The position numbers and the translations under genes are program-made. A DNA stretch of 64,000 nt, taken from contig CM054158.1 of the NCBI GenBank assembly GCA_028751875.1, positions 17,701,308 through 17,765,307 of the forward strand, read 5' to 3'. Of the stretch, positions 55,438 through 64,000 are shown piece by piece. Source of the stretch: Rapana venosa. Taxonomy: Eukaryota > Mollusca > Gastropoda > Neogastropoda > Muricidae. Within the stretch, counting starts at the first letter, position 1; each line of letters begins with the position of its first letter. Below the pieces are notes generated by a model. The model ran no database searches. It saw nothing but the letters and a program-made list of their open reading frames with translations, and had not been told where the DNA came from.

Positions 55438-56952
55438 GGGGGACCACAGGGTCTGGTGCTGGATGTCCCGCCTGTGAAGGGAAGTATGTGCAGTTCTGAG
55501 CATCCGCTCTACACCTCTGCTTCCCAGGGATAGTGAAGCTGCAACCTCTTGTTTGGCTTGCCAGGCAAGAGGGGTACCCTTCAGAAGGGTGCTGCATAGC
55601 CTCTCCTATGGCAACTTTCCACAGCAGGCACCTACTCGTTGGTGTCCCCTGTTTTCGCAAAGACCTGCTGTGGGGAGACCGACGCCTGGCGGATAACCAG
55701 GTAGGTAGGTGGAGCCCGTTTTGCTGGCAAAATCCACCTAGGGAGCGGAAAACTTGATTTCAAACCCATGCATGGAGAAGGAAACTCGAAGAACACCCAG
55801 GAGGAAACCTGTCATGCGCCAAGGAGCTGAAATCAGAGGTGTCGGGCGTCAGGGGCTCCAAGCAAAACACGACACCATGTAATATAGCCTTAAATGATGT
55901 TTAGAGCCAGATCAATTCGAATGTGCTCGCCCTGTGGGGGTCCGCCAGGCAGGTGCAGCGCCGGGTTCCAGGCCTCAAAGGATCCCACCAAAGCGACTGG
56001 AGGGTCCCTTGTCTCGTCTTGTGGAGTCAGGAGGCGAGCAAGGACAGCGACGGCCAACCAAAGAAAGAGCCCCCCCCCCCCCCCAATCAACATCATGCAA
56101 TGAATGCAGAAGGGGTTCAACCAAGAGGAAGATCTCCAACAGTTCCTACATGTGAACAACAATAGCATGCTGCATTCAAGAACACATCTGCAGGAAAGGA
56201 AGACTTTCAAGATTAGAGGCTACCAGGTTTTCAGGGTGACGGTCAGGGAGAAGGAAAGGAGTGCTAACATGGTCAGAAACAATCTAAACGCCGTGAAACA
56301 ACTAGATACATGAAAGAATCCGAATATCTTCAAGTCAAGGTGTCCACTCAAACAGCATCCTCAACATCGTCAACTACTATTGCCTGACAACAAGCTGCTG
56401 CACTGGACAGCACCAGGTCCCCAACAGCGACTTCCTCATCACTGGTGACTTCAACAGCCGGTCCAGAGCTGGGGATACAATACCTTGGACTCATGAGGAG
56501 AAGAAGTAGAGAACTGGCAAGATGAACACCACCTAATCCTTGTCAATGATCCCACTGATCACCGACCTTTACTCCCGCCGTGGCATACAACCACCACACC
56601 GACCTGGCTTTCTGCACTGATGACATCCACAGAAAGATCAGCAGAAAGGTTTGAACATCAACTAGGTGGAAGTGACCATCGCCCAGTTATCCTCACCATT
56701 ATGGTGTTAAAATGCCTGGACATGCCCAACACCCACGATGGAACTACAGAAAGGGAAATGGGCTCTCTCAGCATTAGAACGAACGAGCTTGACAAGAAAC
56801 ATCAAGACAGAGGGAATGAACATCAACAAAGTTGTGAAGGAGTTTAACAACAGCATCCTTCAAGCTGCTAAGAGTGCATACCAAGGGGAGCAAGGAAAGA
56901 CTACAAGCCATACTGGTCTGAAGCGCTGCAGCGGACTCATGATGCTCTTAAT

Positions 56953-57182
56953 AATAATAATAATAATGTATGGAATTTATATAGCGCTGAATCTTGTAAA
57001 GCAACAAATCAAAGCGCTCAGATTTTATTTCATACCACTTTAAGTCATGGCAGATTTCTCTCCGTGAAATTCGGGCTGCTCTCCCCGGGGAGAGCGGGAG
57101 AACGCGTCGCCACTTAGCGCTGCGCCACCCTTTCACCCTTTTTTTTTTTCTGCAGCTGTATTTGTTTCCCTATCAGGGAAGG
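56953..57182 (-). mobile_element. SINE-B (5'-truncated) nested in the LINE, with L2-like tail
   Basis: A 6-bp CTTAAT duplication at 56947-56952 and 57183-57188 bounds it. On the - strand it reads the SINE-B body (AGGGAAACAAATACAGCTGC to CTTAAAGTGGTATG, about 57182-57032) and then, with no break, the LINE tail (GAGCGCTTTGATTTGTTGC, AGCGCTATATAAATTCC, (TTA)n). Removing it restores the LINE reading DALNEARET. Confidence 0.8.
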
Positions 57183-58043
57183 CTTAATGAAGCCAGAGAG
57201 ACAGCTGAGACACAGCCGAGCCAAGAAAATAACATCAAGCTGAAAGAATGTGCTGCCAAACACCTAAGAACAAAGATAGAGAACAAGCGTGCAGGCTGGA
57301 AGGAAAAGACGGCAAGTTTAAATATGGAGAAGGACACCGCCAAAGTCTACCGTCTAATGAAGGCAATGAATGATGAAGGTACCAAGGGACAGAAGATCAC
57401 CCTAGAGGAAGATGGACAGATGCTAACAGGAAAGGCAGCTGCAAACACCTTCGCAAGCACCTACGCAGAAGAAAGCAACACCACCATTCCCAAGCACTTA
57501 CAGAAGGAAGTAAGAACAGAGAAAAAGGACAGATTAACACAAAATCGCCCTTCACATGATGCCATGAAACAAGACCTCTCCATGGCCGAACTGAAATAAG
57601 CCATCCAGAAGTTGAGGAAAAAGAAATCTCCTGGCCCTGATAACATCACAAACGAGATGCTACAACATTTAGGCAACTCATCGCTCCAAACTCTTTTGGA
57701 CATATTGAACCTCAGCTGGAAAGAGGGGCAGGTTCCGCAGTGCTGGAAGGAAGCTACAATGATTCCCATTCTTAAAAGAGGCAAGAACAAAGGCAAACCT
57801 GCAAGCTACCGTCCCATCAGCCTTACTAGCTGTGTCTGTAAGACCATGGAGCGTATTGTAAACCAGCGCCTACAGCTTTATATGGAGTCTGAGGGCATCG
57901 TGGCGCCTGAGCAGGATGGATTCAGACAGTACAGAAGTACAGAAGATCAAACAACTCACCTGTCCCAAGTTATAGAGGATGCTTTCCAGTCTCAGAAGGT
58001 CACTCTGGCGGTCTTTATTGATTTACAGAAGGCCTTTGACAAG

Positions 58044-58136
58044 GCGCCACCCTCAATATGCTGGCCCCTGGAAAAGTAGAGGTCTCTGACGCCTCGCTCC
58101 CCTAAGACCACATAGGTTATGGGACACCTTTACTTA
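58044..58136. mobile_element. 93-bp insertion in the LINE reverse transcriptase
   Basis: The direct repeat CTTTGACAAG occurs at 58034-58043 and 58137-58146. The insert begins GCGCCACCCTC and ends ACACCTTTACTTA. Without insert and one repeat the reverse transcriptase reads AFDKVWKDGLLVKLL. The inserted sequence is not recognised; no tRNA head or poly(A) tail is evident. Confidence 0.75.
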
Positions 58137-60127
58137 CTTTGACAAGGTCTGGAAAGACGGCCTCCTTGTGAAACTCCTGCGAAATGGCATCCAAGGCAAC
58201 ATGTACCAGTGGACCAAATCTTACCTGCACAACCGAAGAGCCAGAGTGTCGGTGATGGCCACTGTGGCCGAAAGGTGTTCTAGAGGCAGGGCGTTCCCCA
58301 GGGAGGTGTGCTCTCACCACTTTATTCATCCTCTTCATCAACGATGTGGTCGCAGAACTACCAGAGGTGTCCATGCCGCGCTTTATGCAGACGACCTGGT
58401 ACCTGGAGCAACGAAGAACATGCAACAACAGCAACTATAGAATGCAACTTGCCTGGAGAGCGTGTTGCAGCATGGGCTGAAAGCTGGTGCGTAACAATCA
58501 ACAGGGAGAAGTCCACAGCCACTCTTTTCACGCTCTCACCCAAAGCAAAACCTGGGATACTTACCCTTGGAAACACCACGCTAAAATTTGAGGATCATCA
58601 AACCTACCTGGGAGTCACTTTTGACACGCGAATGACATGGAAAGCCCATAATTATAAATGAAGCAGAGAGCAAAGCCAGAAGAAAACTAAACATCATGGG
58701 GAAACTGGCCGGAACCAACTGGGGAGCAAACGCAAAATTACTGAAGACAGTCTACCAAGGCGCAGTAAGACCTTACCTTGAATATGGATCTAACTCCTGG
58801 ATGACATCTGCCAAGACTCACCATCAAACTCTTGACAAGGTCCAAAATCTAATGCACTAGATCATTACAGGGCAATGAAGTCTAACCAATCAACAAATGG
58901 AAGAAGTGACTGGCTCCCTCCCCTATCTGCAAGAAGAGAACAGAAGGCCTGATACAATCAAAGAAATACGATGTGCACTACAGATCACCCAATGAAGACA
59001 AGGATAAAAACAACCATCCTCAGGCAGGCTAAAGCGATCTAGCTTTGCCCTTGAAACTAGAGGCCTAGTACGAAAATACCAAGCAAAGCTTCCAGACCAT
59101 GTCAAACCTTCTCTTTCTTCTGACACACCACCATGGGAAGAAAGAAGAACTGATACCAAAGTAAATACCTCTGTCCCCCACATAACAACAAAAAATGAGC
59201 AAGTGAAATTGTGAAAAAGACTCTCACTACTAGCCATGTTGGAAGAAAGATACCCCAAGAAAGCTGGATCACAATAAACGATGGATCAGCAACTGATGCT
59301 GTCAAGTGTGAGGTGCGGGAGTCTACATTCAGTACCCTATGAGAATGGCAGGATGAAGTTATTCCAACAGGCCTGCATTGTACTAACTACAAGGCTGAAG
59401 TAGAAGCCCTGATCCATGCAGCAAATGTCATCAACAGCAGATGAGTCAACAACACCCAAGTCGTCTTCCTGACCGACGCACTCTCTGTGCTGCAGTCCTA
59501 TAATGCCGGACAACTGAAAGATCTGGAGAAGCACTGCACAGTCTTAACGCCTTACGCATAGAGGCTCCAGTGGATCCCTCCACTGCGGCATTAAAGGAAA
59601 TGAACAAGCAGACAAGATGGCCAAAATAGGGCAAGAGAGGAGCAGAGAACAATCCTGTCAACCTAGTGGAGATAAATCATCATCAAATTTCTCTTCAGAT
59701 CACCACTTAAACCAGACCCTTATCACCAGCTTTCACGACAAGCACAGGTGGTCATTTTCAGACTACGCACAGGGCACAACAGGCTGAATAAACACCTCCA
59801 CAGAAAATTGAAAATTACACCATCTGCTATGTGCTCCTGCCGAGAAGAAGAACAGGATACGGCCCACATCCTACAAGACTGCAGGACCCTCCAGACGCTA
59901 AGGCTGGAAGTGTGGCCTGAGCCCACGCCTCTGGAGCAGAAACTGTACGGCACGGTGGATGACCTGCAGGCAACTGCTGAATTCCTCAGAAGATCTGGTC
60001 TCACAACATAACCCAGGCAACGCAAAGAAGAAGAAGATCTAGTTATTTTAGACATTAATAAACTGAGAGGGACAAAAGAGGGCCTATATACTATGATTGA
60101 AATTCATTAATGTAGGCCTATTGTATG

Positions 60128-60212
60128 CCATTAATAAGTCAGATTTCTCTTCATGAAACCCAGGCTGGTCTCCCTGGTGAAGAGTGTGTCACCACAAGAA
60201 CAGTGCCTCCCG
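60128..60212 (-). mobile_element. SINE-B 3' fragment
   Basis: TAAGTCAGATTTCTCTTCAT, CCAGGCTGGTCTCCC and GTCACCACAAGAACAGTGCC align with the 3' body of SINE-B (61.78-61.86 kb). It sits about 80 bp beyond the LINE end. Confidence 0.65.
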
Positions 60213-60289
60213 TTATTATTCCAAAGTAACGAAAACAATTAAACAATAACTGAAAACAATGTCGAAAATTATTATCATTATTATTGTTA

Positions 60290-60295
<6 letters not shown>

Positions 60296-60367
<72 letters not shown>

Positions 60368-60381
60368 TGTGTGTGTGTGTG

Positions 60382-60433
<52 letters not shown>

Positions 60434-60440
60434 TGTGTGT
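60296..60440. repeat. (TA)n followed by (TG)n
   Basis: About 67 bp of (TA)n then about 77 bp of (TG)n. Open frames across them are artefacts. Confidence 0.95.
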
Positions 60441-60599
60441 TCAATTTCAATAAAGGCTCCTTCACAGCCTGTGAAATTACCACAGGAAAAAGAGTAGGGA
60501 TGGAGAGAGGACAGTGGTGGAGAGGGGCTGTGTGTCCTTACTTTTGTTTTGTTTTGACAGTGAATGATAAAAGGAAAGTTTGCATCACTAGACTATTAC

Positions 60600-61625
60600 C
60601 GACAATGTGGAAAGTGCTTTTTGGGAAAACCTTACTAGCTTACCATAAAATAGCTATACGCAAAAGCCACCAGCACAGTGCTTGTTCAAGGCAGGTTGGA
60701 GAATGGTTCCATACCTTAGTGGGAGTCGTCAAGGCTGCCTCCTATCGTCGACACTGTTCAATGTCTTCCTTGAGCACATAATAACGGATGCCTTAGAAGA
60801 TCACACTAGCACAGTCAGTATTGGAGGGCGGACAATCACCACTTCAGGTTTGCTGATGAACTGGCAGGGAATGAACAGGATCTAGCCAACTTAGTGTACC
60901 ACCTGGACGAAACATCCTCCAGATACGGCATGGAGATCAATGCCAAGAAGACAAAACTCATGACAAACATGCCCAGTCAATCACTACCAAGATCACAGTC
61001 AGTGGAAAAGAACTTGAGGTTGTAGATCACTTCAAGTACCTTGGAGCTGTTATTACTAAAGAATGTTCAAAGACCGAAACCCTCGCAAAAGCTTCACAAA
61101 CAGTAACAGCAATGGCGAAGCTCAAGACCATCTGGAAAGACCAAAACATCTCTCTCAGGACCAAGGTCAAACTACTGCATGCACTGGTCATCTCCACATT
61201 TATGTATGCATGCGATTCCTGGACACTGAATGCAGATCTACAAAGGAGGATCCAGGCTTTGGAGATGAGATGCCTCAGAAGACTCCTTGGCATTTCATAC
61301 ACGGACCACATTACCAACGAAACAGACCGACAAACCATCACCCAACAAATAAAGCACTACGAAGACCTGCTGACCATTGTCAAGAAAAGGAATTCAAATG
61401 GTATGGGCATGTGACAAGATCAGATGGCTCTGAAAGACCATACTGCAAGGAACAGTACAGGGGAAGAGAGGGCGAGGCAGGCCGAAGAAGAAATGGGCAG
61501 ACATCACTGAATGGACCGGGAAAAGCTTCTCCACAACCCACGCACTTGCCCACAACCACGAAAATGGAGCCAACTGGTGCAACGTTCGCCACTGCAGTGC
61601 TTCTACGATCCTGGAGGTGAGATGA
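60600..61625 (+). pseudogene. RTE-like LINE reverse transcriptase fragment, frameshifted
   Basis: The remnant reads in order: SRQGCLLSSTLFNVFLEHI (60730-60780 region), DALEDHTSTVSIGGRTI, SSRYGMEINAKKTKLM, HFKYLGAVIT, then the 61112-61414 frame MAKLKTIWKDQNISLR and RRIQALEMRCLRRLLGISY, and finally the basic GRGRPKKKW-type block and EWTG. Several frameshifts separate the blocks and the active-site FADD is altered (FADEL). It is the same family as 38.5 kb. Confidence 0.8.
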
Positions 61626-61768
61626 AATAAATCACTAATAGTGTACTAAATATTGATGATGGCAAATACCAGTTCAGGCTCGGTATTTAATGGGATTTTT
61701 TAAAAGTTACATGCTGTTTTGTTTGTTTGTTGTTGTTGTTGTTTTTAAAAGTTTTATTTTTTTTAATT

Positions 61769-62000
61769 TATACCACTTTAAGTCACGGCAGATTTCTCTG
61801 CGTGAAATTCGGGCTGCTCTCCCCGGGGAGAGCGCGTCGCCACAAGAGCAGCGCCACCCAGGGTTTTTTTCCTCATTCCTGTCTACAACTGTATTTGTTT
61901 CCCTATCAGAGTGGCTTTTTTCTACAGAATTTTGCCAGGGACAACTCTCTTGTTGCCGTGGGTTCTTTTACGTGCGCTAAATAATTATGTGTAACACACG

Positions 62001-62031
<31 letters not shown>

Positions 62032-62169
62032 TAGCGCCCAGACCACCACTCATGGTCTAATGGATGGAGGGAAAGTTTCGGGTCCAAACGAGATTCGAAT
62101 CACCGCACACTTCCGACCCGGACTTTTCGCTTTTTGACAGGCGCGTTACCTCTAGACCACTGATCCACA
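61769..62169 (-). mobile_element. SINE-B, full length
   Basis: On the - strand: tRNA-like head GTGGATCAGTGGTCTAGAGG with B box GATTCGAATC, then the body with GTGGGTTCTTTTACG-type blocks (reversed), a palindromic CTCCCCGGGGAG, and the end CTTAAAGTGGTATAAATT. This copy lacks the L2-like tail seen at 56.95 kb. Repeat F follows 42 bp downstream. Confidence 0.85.
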
Positions 62170-62210
62170 AGTTACACGTTAATATATGGTCACTTGTAAT
62201 GTGTGTGTGT

Positions 62211-62586
62211 TAGTCCGTCGTTTTCGACGATGACCTCCAAAACAGCAGAGGAGGCAGCTGCTGTTTCGGAAACTGGGCAGAAATTTGATTATAGTGGAGA
62301 TGCCTTGCCCACAGTACATCCCCACTCTCTCGGCTAAGTGGGCATAAGGACAGTCAGCGTTGGAGATGTTCTCCAAAGGCCAACTAGCCCCCAGGGCTGC
62401 AGCACATAAGGACTGTGCAAGTCAAGCCTCCTAGTCAGAGAGTCATAGTCGATCACTAAAGACTAAGCTGTAAAGTGGAATTCCATGAGTGGAAAAGCCA
62501 CTGGTCATACAGCCTCTCACTTTGCTGTTGCCCCCAGCGTCAATGGTTTAATCAAGAACTGATAAACCCCAGGCGCTGACGGCTAA
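62211..62586. mobile_element. Repeat F, copy 2
   Basis: It matches 28514-28898 throughout, with small indels. It begins with a CGTCGTTTTCGACG palindrome after (GT)n and ends CCCCAGGCGCTGACGGC. Class unknown. Confidence 0.75.
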
Positions 62587-63090
62587 ATTGTAATACCGTT
62601 ACCACAAATGCGTCGTATGTTTCCAACATATTTTGTTTTAAACCAGTTCATTGTCCATCTTCAAGCCAAGGAAACAATCTTCTGTTTCTATAGACAGCAT
62701 CATTTTCTAATGTTTAAAGGTTTCAAATTTTCGTTGTTTTTCATGTGTATCTAAACATCTGATTTTTTTTGTTTTTCAAAATGAAATGCTGTTCGTTGTG
62801 GTTTTTTGCCCAACATGATAGCCTTATTTCAGTGAAAAGAAGAGCTTTGATACCGTTACTTGTGTAGTGTAGTGTAGTGTAGTGTAGTGTAAAATAGCAC
62901 AGAGGTGCCAATTTGGATAGGTAAGTGCAAGAGTGGTAGAAGTACATTCAAGTGCATAGATTTTTTTTAAAAACCATGAGAGAATGGAGGAGGAAAAAAG
63001 GGAACTAAAGTAAATGTATTTAGTGCATAAAAAGATTGTCTTAACTGGAAGGCGCGAGAACTCCGAGGCAAGAATTGCACACACACACGC

Positions 63091-63131
<41 letters not shown>

Positions 63132-63835
63132 TGCACGCACGCACACACGCACGCACCCACGCATGAACACACACACACACACACACACACCACACACACA
63201 CACTTGACCCTTACTTCCTTTCTGGAAGTGGAAGAATAAGTGAATTGTTTGTGTCGAAATGATTTTATCACTGGCCGGTAATAAGAACAAAAATCAGCCT
63301 TAACAACAGCAATAACTGTAACCACTTACAACAACAGCAACAAACCTGACAACTAACAGCAAGAACAACTGTTACAACAGAATAACAACAACAACAAAAA
63401 TAACAAAACAACAACAACAAAACCCCGAAGGTGGTAGGTTTAGTCTTTCTGACACGTAGCCTAATATTCGCTTTGCTACGCTGATTCAACTCTGCAGTTC
63501 ATTGCCTCCTATTCAATATCTGCCCTAAACTAAGGTTGCACCTATCTGTCTGACTGACTGTCTGTCTGTCTGTCTGTATAGTCTCTCGAGCAGTGTCTGT
63601 CTGCAGCCCGTCTATCTATATTTTGAGAGTATTCAGACTATCCATCTGTCTACATGTCTGTCTGTCTATCTCAATCTAATAATGCAATCTGCTTCAGGCC
63701 TACCTGGCTGACTCAGTGACTGTCAGTGTGTCTATTCGTCTATCTAGGCTGCCAAGGTGTGATTGTGAGACGGACATACGATCTTTTTGCCCTGTGTACT
63801 TCATCTACGCTCTCGCCTCCCCCTCTTTCATCCTC

Positions 63836-63906
<71 letters not shown>

Positions 63907-64000
63907 ATATATATAATCCAGTAACTGTTGTTGTGCCCCCCCCCCCCCCCCCCCCCATACCTTGCGTATTGCTGAGTACACAAATAATCGCAGAAACGTT
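62587..64000. repeat. Microsatellite-rich right end, no gene seen
   Basis: Contains (GTAGT)n at 62865-62890, a CA/CACG tract at 63076-63200, AAC-rich runs (63300-63425), CTGT runs (63540-63670), (AT)n at 63839-63900 and a C21 run at 63937-63957. No exon was recognised. Confidence 0.6.

Larger units (their letters stand above)
56104..60011 (+). pseudogene. LINE pol relic: endonuclease, reverse transcriptase, RNase H
   Basis: Decayed pol of the LINE, spread over all three frames. Endonuclease signatures are TGDFNSRS (about 56441-56460) and GGSDHRPV (about 56668-56691). Reverse transcriptase shows SPGPDNITNEML (57627-57662), ASYRPISLTSCV, EQDGFRQYRSTEDQ, FIDLQKAFDK (to 58043; interrupted) and LYADDLV (58381-58401), then LGVTFDTRMTWKAH. 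The RNase H triad region has NDGSATD (59278-), YKAEVEAL (59392-) and FLTDALSVL (59466-). The terminal ORF (59748-60008) has CSCREEEQDTAHILQDC, a Cys/His motif known from such LINEs. Not expected to be functional. Confidence 0.8.
55438..60036 (+). mobile_element. Near full-length I/Jockey-type LINE with RNase H relic
   Basis: The direct repeat ATCTAGTTATTT flanks it at 55426-55437 and 60037-60048. It starts GGGGGACCACAGGGTCTGG and ends 25 bp after a final stop in AAAGAAGAAGAAG. The order is GC-rich 5' leader, AP-like endonuclease relic, reverse transcriptase, RNase H, then a terminal Cys/His-containing domain. Two nested insertions (56953-57182 and 58044-58136) with their own duplications account for about 340 bp, giving an original length near 4.26 kb. 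Many stops and frameshifts make it inactive. RNase H places it nearer I-type clades than Jockey proper. I recall I-clade elements in snails, but clade here needs a tree. Confidence 0.88.

Noticed and set aside
62865..62890. Telomere-like repeat
   Set aside because: The unit is GTAGT, short and isolated, not TTAGGG-type.

Overview
This looks like nuclear DNA of an animal, most likely a mollusc and probably a gastropod. The genes have introns with GT/AG boundaries. Dinucleotide (CA/TG, AT, GA) and mononucleotide (G/C, T/A) tracts are dense. Short tRNA-headed retroposons (SINEs) and decayed non-LTR retrotransposons (LINEs) are present in many copies. The gastropod placement is an inference from repeat style; no sequence search was possible. 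No operons, CRISPR arrays or genuine structural RNA genes were seen.

Three protein-coding loci are supported. (1) A + strand SLC45-family transporter, closest in remembered motifs to vertebrate SLC45A3 (prostein). It has four coding exons (1096-2328, 5967-6296, 15113-15211, 16271-16447), all joined in phase 0, giving 612 residues. (2) A - strand gene of unknown function with coding exons 34614-34416 and 33772-33261, giving a 236-residue Ser/Thr-rich soluble protein with three 14-3-3-like motifs. It has two candidate alternative first exons, ending at 37769 and 37150. (3) A - strand BTB plus C2H2 zinc-finger protein with one uninterrupted 840-codon coding exon, 50733-48211. Loci 1 and 2 converge on a 16-17 kb stretch with no recognisable gene. 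Nothing suggests the three genes act in one pathway.

Most of the rest is repeat-derived. A nearly full-length LINE with endonuclease, reverse transcriptase and RNase H relics fills 55438-60036. It has a 12-bp target-site duplication, and it carries two smaller nested insertions with their own duplications. L2/CR1-like LINE 3' ends lie at 45595-46810 (+), 9238-9760 (-), 5545-5745 (+) and as short tails elsewhere. RTE-like LINE 3' fragments lie near 10.6-11.0, 38.5-38.8 and 60.6-61.6 kb. At least five SINE-like families occur, here called A to E. Family A has more than 20 pieces that mix two heads and two tails around one shared core. Family D has two copies with perfect 12- and 14-bp duplications. 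Family B ends in the L2-like LINE tail. Another roughly 385-bp repeat of unknown class (family F) is present at 28.5 and 62.2 kb.

The least expected structures are a degenerate tandem array of about 98-bp period (20.87-21.97 kb), a short hairpin repeat seen three times (one copy is the LINE's target site), complementary CA and TG tracts at opposite ends of two transporter introns, and the modular SINE-A family. No new multi-gene system was found.
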